Shown: piece after piece, positions 34,960 to 42,862 of the stretch | Layout of the letters: each line of letters starts with the position of its first letter | How positions within the stretch are numbered: the stretch's first letter is position 1 | Source: Chitinophagaceae bacterium | GTDB taxonomy: Bacteria; Bacteroidota; Bacteroidia; Chitinophagales; Chitinophagaceae | Assembly: GCA_019638475.1 (NCBI GenBank) | Contig: JAHBTR010000002.1 | Coordinates: 1 to 64,000 of the forward strand | Direction: 5' to 3' | DNA: 64,000 bases | Made by a program: the position numbers and the translations under genes | Notes under the pieces: generated by a model | What the model was told of the DNA's origin: nothing | The model's input: only the letters and a program-made list of their open reading frames with translations | The model's database searches: none

Positions 34960-35616
34960 ATGACAAATTTTTTAGATACATATAGACATAAAGGTTTAAG
35001 AAAGCAATTAACCAATACTTTAAAAGAAAAAGGCATTACAGACGAAAATGTTTTGAATGCTATTAATCATATACCTCGTCATTTTTTTTTAGATTCTGCT
35101 TTTGATGAAATAGCTTATGAAGACAGGGCTTTTCCAATAGGTGATGGGCAAACCATTTCTCAACCATATACAGTAGCTTATCAAACACAATTATTGAAAA
35201 TTAAAAAGAATGATAAAGTTTTAGAAATAGGTACAGGAAGTGTATATCAGGCAACAGTTTTAGCAGAAATGGGAGCTTGGGTTTTTACCATAGAAAGGCA
35301 AAAAAATTTATTTGAAAAAAATAAGAAATTTTATTTTAGAAATAAATATCCCAATATTAAATTTTTTTATGGAGATGGTTTTGAAGGCTTACCAACATTT
35401 GCACCTTTTGATAAAATAATTATTACTGCTGCTGCACCTTTTATACCTCCTAAATTATTGGTACAATTAAAAGTAGGAGGCTCAATGGTTATACCTGTAG
35501 ATGAAGGAGATGCACAACGTATGTTAAGATTAACCAAACAAGCTGATGGTTCAATGGAAGAAGAATCTTTTGATTTATTTTCTTTTGTACCAATGCTAAA
35601 AGGGAAAAATGGTTAA
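34960..35616 (+). CDS. pcm: Protein-L-isoaspartate O-methyltransferase (218 aa)
   Basis: Repairs damaged Asp/Asn residues by SAM-dependent methylation. RHFFLDSAFDEIAYEDRAFPIGDGQTISQPYTVAYQTQLL is diagnostic, and motif I is VLEIGTGSVYQATVLAEMGA. The usual motif is GTGSGYQ; here the second Gly of the loop is Val. Other regions (ITAAAPFIPPKLL, GGSMVIPV) are normal. The frame is open to 34921, but the ATG at 34960 (MTNFLDTYRHKGLRKQL) is the probable start. It is followed by a dispersed repeat and then the rRNA methylase gene. Confidence 0.92.
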   Translation: MTNFLDTYRHKGLRKQLTNTLKEKGITDENVLNAINHIPRHFFLDSAFDEIAYEDRAFPIGDGQTISQPYTVAYQTQLLKIKKNDKVLEIGTGSVYQATVLAEMGAWVFTIERQKNLFEKNKKFYFRNKYPNIKFFYGDGFEGLPTFAPFDKIIITAAAPFIPPKLLVQLKVGGSMVIPVDEGDAQRMLRLTKQADGSMEEESFDLFSFVPMLKGKNG

Positions 35617-35618
35617 TT

Positions 35619-35706
35619 AGTTTATTAGTAAACCTGTGAACCTGTAAACTTTGGAACTTATAAACTTGTGAACATTCAAACATTCCCCAATAAACCAATT
35701 AACAAA
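35619..35706. repeat. Dispersed phrase-like repeat between pcm and the rRNA methylase gene
   Basis: Made of aacctgtgaacctgtaaac, ttggaacttataaacttgtg, aacattcaaacattc and aataaaccaattaac. The central phrases recur at 343..432. The last phrase recurs in the 5' part of rsmH (54901..54945). Confidence 0.65.
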
Positions 35707-35708
35707 AA

Positions 35709-37061
35709 ATGCTACCTGAAAACTTCATACAATCTGTTCAGCACTTAAAAGGATTTGATAAGGAAAAGTTTGAAGCCATACACAATTCAGAGGAGCAAAT
35801 TACTTCTGTAAGAATTAATCCTGAAAAAAAATGTTCTATATTTTTGGAAGAAGAATATAAACAAGTTGCTTGGTGTAAATATGGTTTTTATTTACCAGAA
35901 AGACCTTCATTTACTTTAGACCCTTGTTTTCATGCAGGAGCATATTATGTGCAAGAAGCAAGTAGTATGTTTTTGTGGCATATTGTAGAGCAAATTTTTG
36001 GCACTAATACTGAACAAAAAATTTTAGATGTTTGTGCTGCACCAGGGGGTAAAAGTACTTTGTTAGCAAGTTATTTTTATAATGGATTAATAGTAAGTAA
36101 TGAAGTAATAAAACAAAGGGCTGCTGTACTTGCTGAAAATATAACCAAATGGGGAACTACTAATAACATTGTTACAAACAATGACCCTAAAAATTTTGCT
36201 TATTTAAAAAATTATTTTGATGCAGTAGTGATTGATGCACCTTGTAGTGGTAGTGGTATGTTTAGAAAAGATGTAACTGCTGTAGAAGAATGGAGCTTGG
36301 ATAATGTAACATTATGTAGCCAAAGACAACAAAGAATTATTGCAGATGTTTGGGATTCTTTAAAAGAAAATGGCTATTTAATTTATTCAACTTGCTCTTA
36401 TTCTGAAGAAGAAAATGAGCAAATAACAGATTGGATAATGGATAATTTTATTGCAAAATCTGTACAAATTTTTATACCCAATAATTGGCATATTGAAACT
36501 ACGCAAAGCAATAAACACAAGGCTTTTGGCTATCGTTTTTATCCTGATAAAATAAAAGGAGAAGGTTTTTTTATTACTGTTTTACAAAAGAAAGAAAGTA
36601 TTGCTACGCATAAATTTAAACAGCAACAATTACAACAACCAACTAAGCAAGAATTGGCTTTATTAAATAGTTTTATTGTTTTGCAAAATGAAGTAAAATT
36701 ATTTAAGTACCACAACGAAATAAAAGCTATTGATGAAAAATGGTATAATGATGTAGCCATATTATCTCAACAATTATATATTAAAAAAGCAGGTACTATT
36801 ATTGGCGAAATAAAAGGAAAAGATTTTGTGCCTCATCATGAATTGGCTGTTGGTACGCTAAGATTAAGTAATATTGCAACTCTTGAGTTAGACAAAGACA
36901 ATGCTTTGCAATATTTGCGTAAAAAAGAAATTGCTGTTTCTTCGCCAAATAAAGGCATGGTTTTGGTTACTTATCAAGGCTTGAGTTTAGGATGGATAAA
37001 AGTAATGCAGCATAGAATGAACAACTATTATCCAAGTGAATGGAGAATTTTAAAAAGTTAA
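35709..37061 (+). CDS. RsmF/NOL1-NOP2-Sun family RNA cytosine-C5 methyltransferase (450 aa)
   Basis: A two-cysteine m5C methyltransferase. The SAM site is ILDVCAAPGGKSTLLA, one catalytic/release Cys is in DAPCSGSGMFRKD and the other in YSTCSYSEEENEQI, with the order and spacing of the family. The C-terminal ~130 residues form the PUA-like domain seen in RsmF-type enzymes (ending GMVLVTYQGLSLGWIKVMQHRMNNYYPSEWRI). The likely target is 16S rRNA, but the position modified in Bacteroidota is not assigned. Confidence 0.9.
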   Translation: MLPENFIQSVQHLKGFDKEKFEAIHNSEEQITSVRINPEKKCSIFLEEEYKQVAWCKYGFYLPERPSFTLDPCFHAGAYYVQEASSMFLWHIVEQIFGTNTEQKILDVCAAPGGKSTLLASYFYNGLIVSNEVIKQRAAVLAENITKWGTTNNIVTNNDPKNFAYLKNYFDAVVIDAPCSGSGMFRKDVTAVEEWSLDNVTLCSQRQQRIIADVWDSLKENGYLIYSTCSYSEEENEQITDWIMDNFIAKSVQIFIPNNWHIETTQSNKHKAFGYRFYPDKIKGEGFFITVLQKKESIATHKFKQQQLQQPTKQELALLNSFIVLQNEVKLFKYHNEIKAIDEKWYNDVAILSQQLYIKKAGTIIGEIKGKDFVPHHELAVGTLRLSNIATLELDKDNALQYLRKKEIAVSSPNKGMVLVTYQGLSLGWIKVMQHRMNNYYPSEWRILKS

Positions 37062-37083
37062 TTTTATTATACTACCAATTTTT

Positions 37084-37998
37084 ATGAAACATACATTATT
37101 GTTTTTACTTTCTTTATTTTTTTATGTACATATTTCTGCACAAGAAAAAATTATTGTACAAGGAACTTATCCTAACATATTTGTACAACACAAAGTAGCT
37201 AAAGGAGAAACTTTGTATAGCATTAGCAGATTGTATAATTACACACCATCTCAACTTGCCAAACAAAATGGTATGAGTGAAAATGATGTGTTGTCGGTAG
37301 ATAAAATTTTAAAAATAGGATTAGCCAAAAATAATTTTACACAAGATGGTCAAGGAGCAGAAGATGAAGTATTAATTCCAATATACTATATTGTACAACG
37401 TGGTGAAACTCTTTTTAGAATTAGTCAAAATTTTGGAAAAATAAGGATTGATTTTTTAAGAGAATGGAACAATATAACCAATGATGCAGTAAGAGTAGAA
37501 CAAAGAATAGCTATAGGACATTTGAAAGTAGATAAGAAAAATGCCAATATTGTTTTAGACAGAATTATTAATGAAGCAACAGAAGATAATACTATTGTAA
37601 AAAATGAACCTGAGCCACAACCACAACCTACAGTAACTACAAAAGAAGAACCAGAGCCTACACCTATAACTACCAGTAATGATGATGAAGGTTTTTTTGT
37701 AACAAGCTATGCTGTTAATGGAAATAATTTGAATATTAAAACAGGCACTGCTGCTACTTTTAAATCTACCAGTGGATGGACAGATAGAAAATATTATGTA
37801 CTAATAAATGATATACCAGCAGGCACTATTGTAAGAATTACTACCAATAATAACAGAAGTATATGTGCCAAAGTTTTAGGAGCATTGCCAGAGATGAAAG
37901 AAAATAAAAACCTTTTATTAAGATTAAGTAATGCAGGTGCTGCTGTACTTAGAATTACAGATGCTAAATTTGATGTGAAGGTGAGTTATGCCAAATAA
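37084..37998 (+). CDS. LysM protein with C-terminal RlpA-like double-psi beta-barrel (304 aa)
   Basis: An exported peptidoglycan-binding protein with signal peptide at 1-20 (ending HISAQ) and two LysM modules at about 36-79 (AKGETLYSISRLYN) and 101-146 (VQRGETLFRISQNFG). A Pro/Glu/Thr linker follows at about 172-200, and then a region (about 203-304) with LNIKTGTAATFKSTSGW, IPAGTIVRITTNNNRSICAKVLG and LRLSNAGAAVL, like the DPBB of RlpA. RlpA acts on denuded glycans at the septum; here the catalytic Asp/His pair is not evident, so a purely binding role is possible. It lies 22 bp after the rRNA methylase gene. Confidence 0.83.
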   Translation: MKHTLLFLLSLFFYVHISAQEKIIVQGTYPNIFVQHKVAKGETLYSISRLYNYTPSQLAKQNGMSENDVLSVDKILKIGLAKNNFTQDGQGAEDEVLIPIYYIVQRGETLFRISQNFGKIRIDFLREWNNITNDAVRVEQRIAIGHLKVDKKNANIVLDRIINEATEDNTIVKNEPEPQPQPTVTTKEEPEPTPITTSNDDEGFFVTSYAVNGNNLNIKTGTAATFKSTSGWTDRKYYVLINDIPAGTIVRITTNNNRSICAKVLGALPEMKENKNLLLRLSNAGAAVLRITDAKFDVKVSYAK

Positions 37999-38086
37999 TA
38001 GGAAACTTGAACTCTTATAATTCTTCTTGTTGCGTATTTCTATGCTTTGTAGCTATAGGCTGTACTTTTGTCTGTCGTTATTTTTG

Positions 38087-38935
38087 TTATTTTTTCTTGT
38101 TCAGCTTATTGGTTGTTTTGCTTACTTTCTTTTCTTCGCTTTCTAATCTACGTTGCACTTTTTTTACATCTTCCAATGCAGGTAAGTTTTCTGGTTGTAC
38201 ACCTCTTTCTTTAAGCATTTTACGAACTGCTGTATTATTGTCCACGTGTTCCTTACTTATCTGTTGTTGTCCTTTCAAGTCTTTTTCTACTACGTTATGG
38301 CTTGTCAGTTCGGCAGCAAAGTCTTTGGCTTTTATGGTAAGCGTTGGCAAGAAATCGGCTAATGGTTTATTGTCTAGAATTTGTAATTTACGCTTCATAT
38401 CGTTGGTAGAAAAGCCACCAAACAAGGCTTTGTCTCCCATACTACGAATAATGGCAAAACCTTTGTCATCCACACCACGTTCATAAATAATATTAGAAAG
38501 TTTCTTTTCTGATTTGCTTAATTTCTCTCTTGCCGTTACTCTTGCAACATCCAACAATCGTTGTTCAATAATTTCTTGTTTGCGTGTTTGAACAGCAAAG
38601 TAAGTTTGAGCAAATGCAATTTCGCTTTTGGTAGCATCTCCATTTTGAGCAATGAGATAACAAGCGTATCGGGTAAGTGCAATATCATCAATTTTTCGCA
38701 TTGAGCCACTACCTAACTCTACCATTTTGTTGAAGCCAACGAAATGGTCTAAAACCGATTCCCCTGCGTTTTCGCAGGATTTTTTAGCTTTGTCAATAGC
38801 TTTTAAAAAGTTACGCCAATCTGTATAATTGAAAACCTTTTGCAGTTCTCTTGCACTCCAACACTCAACGCCTTGATAGTCGTAAGCTGCTTGTTCAAAC
38901 TTCTGTAACAACTCTATAATCAGTTCTTTCTTCAT
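38087..38935 (-). CDS. dinD: DNA damage-inducible protein D homologue (282 aa)
   Basis: Recognisable by ELQKVFNYTDWRNFLKAIDKAKKSCENAGESVLDHFVGFNKMVELGSGSMRKIDDIALTRYACYLIAQNGD, the BRO-N-like domain of DinD, followed by AQTYFAVQTRKQEIIEQRL and a charged C-terminal half. E. coli DinD is SOS-induced and limits RecA filaments in vitro. Full length. It stands alone, looks slightly richer in GC than its neighbours, and the family is patchy across genomes, so acquisition by transfer is plausible. No SOS box was identified. Confidence 0.9.
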   Translation of the reverse strand: MKKELIIELLQKFEQAAYDYQGVECWSARELQKVFNYTDWRNFLKAIDKAKKSCENAGESVLDHFVGFNKMVELGSGSMRKIDDIALTRYACYLIAQNGDATKSEIAFAQTYFAVQTRKQEIIEQRLLDVARVTAREKLSKSEKKLSNIIYERGVDDKGFAIIRSMGDKALFGGFSTNDMKRKLQILDNKPLADFLPTLTIKAKDFAAELTSHNVVEKDLKGQQQISKEHVDNNTAVRKMLKERGVQPENLPALEDVKKVQRRLESEEKKVSKTTNKLNKKK

Positions 38936-39022
38936 CTTTACAATGATTAGATTACAAAGTTAAATATTTTATATGAGGTGTTTTTCAATCATTGTGTATC
39001 GTCCTAAAAAAGTTGATAGTTT

Positions 39023-40156
39023 TTATAATCTTTGTTTTAAGATAGGAATAATATCATTTTTCCAAGTAGTAAAATGATTATTCAAAATTTGTTTTCTTGC
39101 TTCAGCTACAAGCCATAAGTAAAAAGATAAATTTTGTAAACTGGCTAATTGCAATGCTAAAATTTCATTAGATACAAATAAATGTCTTAAATATGCTTTT
39201 GAATAATAGTTACTAATGTCAGAAGGCAAATCTTTATCAATGGGCGAAAAATCAGTAGCCCATTTTTTATTTTTAATATTGATAACACCTTGTGTAGTAA
39301 ACAACATACCATTTCTTCCATTGCGTGTAGGCATTACACAGTCAAACATATCTATACCATGTGCTATACATTCTACAATATCCCAAGGTGTGCCAACACC
39401 CATTAAATAACGAGGTTTTTGCTCTGGCAAATATTCACAACAAAGGGCTGTATATTCATACATCATTTCTATTGGTTCTCCTACACTTAACCCTCCAATG
39501 GCATTTCCTGTGGCATTGATATTACTAATAAATGCACAAGATTCTTTTCGTAAATCTTTATAAGTACTACCTTGTACTATAGGAAATAAATTTTGTGTAT
39601 AACCATATTTATCAGGTGTTTCAGCCAATCTATTTACACAGCGTTGTAACCAATTATGTGTAAGCTCCATACTTTTTTTGGCATAAGCATATTCACTGGG
39701 GTAGGGAGGACATTCATCAAATGCCATAATAATATCTGCACCAATACTTCTTTCAATATCCATTACTTTTTCTGGTGTAAATAAATGCCTGCTACCATCA
39801 ATATGACTTTGAAATAAAACACCTTCTTCTGTAATTTTTCTATTTGCTGCTAAAGAAAAAACTTGATAGCCACCACTATCTGTTAGTATTGGTTTGTGCC
39901 AACCATTAAATTGATGTAGCCCACCAGCAGCTTCTAAAACTTCTATACCTGGTCTTAAATATAAATGATAAGTATTGCCAAGAATTATTTGGGCTTTTAC
40001 ATCATTGTATAATTGTTGTTGTGTTACAGCTTTTACACTACCTACAGTACCTACAGGCATAAAAATAGGGGTTAAAATTTCTCCATGGTCTGTTGTTATT
40101 TTTCCTGCTCTTGCTGTAGCTTCTGTTTGTTCTATGGTAAATGTTAATGCTGACAT
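39023..40156 (-). CDS. tgt: tRNA-guanine transglycosylase (377 aa)
   Basis: Exchanges G34 for the queuosine precursor in tRNAs with GUN anticodons. The nucleophile region is FDCVMPTRNGRNGMLF, with HTFTPE-like HLFTPEKVMDIERSIGADIIMAFDECPPYPS and VGTPWDIVECIAHGIDMFD. The C-X-C-X2-C zinc ligands of the E. coli type are not seen; the region reads PSDISNYYSKAYLRHLFVSNE. As I recall, Bacteroidota Tgt proteins commonly lack these Cys residues, so this is probably lineage-normal rather than damage. Length is normal. Confidence 0.95.
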   Translation of the reverse strand: MSALTFTIEQTEATARAGKITTDHGEILTPIFMPVGTVGSVKAVTQQQLYNDVKAQIILGNTYHLYLRPGIEVLEAAGGLHQFNGWHKPILTDSGGYQVFSLAANRKITEEGVLFQSHIDGSRHLFTPEKVMDIERSIGADIIMAFDECPPYPSEYAYAKKSMELTHNWLQRCVNRLAETPDKYGYTQNLFPIVQGSTYKDLRKESCAFISNINATGNAIGGLSVGEPIEMMYEYTALCCEYLPEQKPRYLMGVGTPWDIVECIAHGIDMFDCVMPTRNGRNGMLFTTQGVINIKNKKWATDFSPIDKDLPSDISNYYSKAYLRHLFVSNEILALQLASLQNLSFYLWLVAEARKQILNNHFTTWKNDIIPILKQRL

Positions 40157-40241
40157 AAGTTGGCAAAAGTAAAGGATTCAATAAAATAGGCATTTAACTA
40201 TTTCACTTTCGTATAATTATTAACTACCTCATTTTAAGAGT

Positions 40242-40249
40242 TATATTTG
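40242..40249 (+). promoter_or_regulatory. Putative -7 element (TATATTTG) for serS
   Basis: Exact TAnnTTTG match 18 nt upstream of the preferred serS ATG at 40268. No clear -33 partner. Confidence 0.4.
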
Positions 40250-40267
40250 CAAAAAAATTATTGTTTT

Positions 40268-41545
40268 ATGTTGCAAGTAAATGTATTAAGACAACAAACA
40301 GATGATGTAAAAAAGAAATTAGCTATTAAAAATTTTTCAGACATTACACTTGTTGATATTGTTATTGCTTTAGATGATGAAAGAAAAAAAGTACAACTTG
40401 ATTTTGATAATACCCAAGCTAAAATAAATGCAACCAGCAAAGAAATAGGCAAATTAATGGCTCAAGGAAAAAAAGAAGAAGCCGAAAAAATAAAATTAGA
40501 AGTTGGCAATTGGAAATTGGAAGTTAATAACCTACATGACAAATTGCTTGCTATTGAAAAACAACTACATGATACATTGATTTTATTACCCAATCTTCCT
40601 CACAATTCTGTACCAAAAGGAAAAGTAGCAGAAGATAATGAAACTGTAAAAGAAGGAGGCACAAAACCTACATTGGCTGCTGATGCTTTGCCTCATTGGG
40701 ATTTGATAAAACAATACAACCTTGTAGATTTTGAAACTGGTGCAAAAATTACAGGTAGTGGTTTCCCTTTATACAAAGGACAAGGAGCTAAATTACAAAG
40801 AGCATTAATTCAATATTTTTTAGATTATAATACTGCTGCGGGCTATACAGAATTTATTCCTCCTTTTATGGTGAATGAAGCAAGTGCATACAGCACAGGA
40901 CAATTACCAGATAAAGAAGGACAAATGTATCATGCTACGGAAGATAATTTTTATTTAATACCAACAGCAGAAGTGCCTGTAACCAATATTTACAGAGATG
41001 TGATTGTAAAAGAAAATGAATTGCCTATAAAAATGACAGCTTACTCTCCTTGCTTTAGAAGAGAGGCAGGAAGTTTTGGTAAAGATGTAAGAGGTTTAAA
41101 CAGAGTACACCAATTTGAAAAAGTAGAAATTATACAAATTGTAGAACCCGAAAAAAGTTATGCTGTTTTAGATGAAATGGTTGCTCATGTAGAAAAATTA
41201 TTAAACAATTTACAACTGCCTTACAGAATTTTAAGATTGTGTGGAGGAGATATGAGTTTTGCCAGTGCATTAACGTATGATTTTGAAGTATGGAGTGCAG
41301 CACAACAACGTTGGTTAGAAGTAAGTAGTGTAACCAATTTTGAAAGTTTTCAAACCAATAGAATGAAATGCAGGTATAAAAATGCTGAAGGAAAAATGCA
41401 ATTAGCCCATAGCTTAAATGGAAGCTCTCTTGCACTGCCAAGAATTTATGCTGCATTGCTTGAAAATAATCAAACACCCAATGGTATAAAATTGCCAGAA
41501 GTGTTGCATCAATATTTTGGTAGTAATGAAATTGTTGCTCAATAG
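40268..41545 (+). CDS. serS: Seryl-tRNA synthetase (425 aa)
   Basis: A class II synthetase for Ser. The N-terminal long coiled-coil arm that grips the tRNA-Ser variable arm spans about 25-100 and is rich in Lys/Glu. Motif 2 is FRREAGSFGKDVRGLNRVHQFEKVE, and motif 3 is NGSSLALPRIYAALLENNQ. The longer frame from a TTG at 40247 is less likely than the ATG at 40268, which gives the family-typical MLQVNVLRQ. The YggS-family gene follows after 28 bp. Confidence 0.96.
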   Translation: MLQVNVLRQQTDDVKKKLAIKNFSDITLVDIVIALDDERKKVQLDFDNTQAKINATSKEIGKLMAQGKKEEAEKIKLEVGNWKLEVNNLHDKLLAIEKQLHDTLILLPNLPHNSVPKGKVAEDNETVKEGGTKPTLAADALPHWDLIKQYNLVDFETGAKITGSGFPLYKGQGAKLQRALIQYFLDYNTAAGYTEFIPPFMVNEASAYSTGQLPDKEGQMYHATEDNFYLIPTAEVPVTNIYRDVIVKENELPIKMTAYSPCFRREAGSFGKDVRGLNRVHQFEKVEIIQIVEPEKSYAVLDEMVAHVEKLLNNLQLPYRILRLCGGDMSFASALTYDFEVWSAAQQRWLEVSSVTNFESFQTNRMKCRYKNAEGKMQLAHSLNGSSLALPRIYAALLENNQTPNGIKLPEVLHQYFGSNEIVAQ

Positions 41546-41573
41546 TTGAAAAGAAAGTAAAAGTGTTTGCCTC

Positions 41574-42230
41574 ATGTCTGTTAATAAAGAAGCATATCTG
41601 CATATTATCAATGAACTGAAAGGAAAAGCTACTTTAGTAGCTGTAAGCAAAATAAAACCTGTAGAAGATATTTTGGCATTGTATGAACTTGGGCAAAAAG
41701 ATTTTGGTGAAAATTATGTGCAAGAATTGGTAGATAAACAAGCCCAATTACCTACAGATATTTATTGGCATTTTATTGGTCATTTACAAAGCAATAAAGT
41801 AAAATATATTGCTCCATTTGTACATTTAATTCATGGGGTAGATAGTTTAAAACTTTTGCAAGAAATCAACAAACAAGCAGCTAAACATAACAGAACCATT
41901 CAATGTTTATTGCAAGTACATATAGCACAAGAAACTACTAAGTTTGGTTTTAGTTTTGAAGAGTTAGAAGCATTGCTTATACCAAAAGAATTAAATAATG
42001 TAGAAGTTGTAGGATTAATGGGTATGGCATCTTTTAGTGATGATAAGCAATTGGTAAGAAATGAGTTTATGCAGTTAAAAAATCAGTTTGAAAAATTGTC
42101 ATCAACACATTCTTCATTCAAAATTCTTTCAATGGGTATGAGTGATGATTATTCTATAGCTTTAGAAGAAGGTAGCAATATGTTGCGTATTGGTAGCTTA
42201 TTATTTGGAAAAAGAATTTATACTACATAA
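41574..42230 (+). CDS. YggS/PROSC-type PLP-binding protein (218 aa)
   Basis: A PLP homeostasis protein with an alanine-racemase-like barrel. The PLP Lys is in LVAVSKIKPVEDI near residue 24, and other family phrases are FGENYVQELVDK, WHFIGHLQSNKVKYI, HGVDSLKLLQEINKQA, LMGMASF and LSMGMSDDY.IALEEGSNMLRIGSLLFG. Slightly shorter than the E. coli protein. It probably shares a transcript with serS. Confidence 0.93.
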   Translation: MSVNKEAYLHIINELKGKATLVAVSKIKPVEDILALYELGQKDFGENYVQELVDKQAQLPTDIYWHFIGHLQSNKVKYIAPFVHLIHGVDSLKLLQEINKQAAKHNRTIQCLLQVHIAQETTKFGFSFEELEALLIPKELNNVEVVGLMGMASFSDDKQLVRNEFMQLKNQFEKLSSTHSSFKILSMGMSDDYSIALEEGSNMLRIGSLLFGKRIYTT

Positions 42231-42246
42231 ATGAAAGTGCTTTATT

Positions 42247-42852
42247 TTAGTGTATTCTATCACCTCTAAGTTCTAATTCTTTCATTACAGATGCTTCAAA
42301 AATGAGCCATTCTGCCCAACGTTTTCTTACTTTCTGTACATCAATATATGTTTCTGCCAATTCTATAAACAAAGTATAATGCCCTGCTTCACTTTCCATA
42401 AATCGTCTATAAAAATTTCGTAAATACTCGTCATTCAATCCTTCACTCAATCTTTTAAACCTTTCACAGCTTCTGGCTTCTATTAATGCCATTGTTAATA
42501 GCTTATCTAAAAATCTGTCTTCTTCTTTACCACCTTGTTGTTGAAAAGTAATTAATCTGTTTACATATTCATCTTTACGTTGTTTGCCTAAGTGCAAATT
42601 TCTTTTGTGTAGTTCATTTAATACCAATCTAAAATGCCCCCATTCTTCGGTAACTATTGGGGCTAATTCTTTTACTAACTTTTCTTTATCATTATACTTT
42701 TGTATTAATGTAATACAAGTAGTAGCTGCTTTTTGCTCACAATAAGCATGGTCTGTTAAAATAGCTTCTAAACTTATTTCTGTTAAGTTTACCCAACGAG
42801 GGTCTGTAGGTAATTGTAAACCTAAAATATTTTTTGTGTCTTGAGAAAGCAT
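42247..42852 (-). CDS. miaE: tRNA-(ms2io6A37)-hydroxylase, MiaE-like (201 aa)
   Basis: A ferritin-like diiron monooxygenase. Candidate ligands are Glu in HAYCEQKAA, Glu/His in VTEEWGHF, Glu in LIEARSCERF and Glu/His in ESEAGHY, with the spacing of the MiaE family. It would hydroxylate the isopentenyl group on A37 of tRNAs. It lies 10 bp before the end of the M1 peptidase gene on the same strand. Confidence 0.88.
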   Translation of the reverse strand: MLSQDTKNILGLQLPTDPRWVNLTEISLEAILTDHAYCEQKAATTCITLIQKYNDKEKLVKELAPIVTEEWGHFRLVLNELHKRNLHLGKQRKDEYVNRLITFQQQGGKEEDRFLDKLLTMALIEARSCERFKRLSEGLNDEYLRNFYRRFMESEAGHYTLFIELAETYIDVQKVRKRWAEWLIFEASVMKELELRGDRIH

Positions 42853-42862
42853 TAGTATTTTT

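Noticed and set aside
38007..38486. 159-codon plus-strand frame opposite dinD
   Set aside because: Antisense shadow of dinD, rich in Cys, Ser and Phe from reversed codons.
41130..41603. 157-codon minus-strand frame opposite serS
   Set aside because: Antisense shadow with a composition (His, Phe and Leu rich) typical of reversed AT-rich coding sequence.
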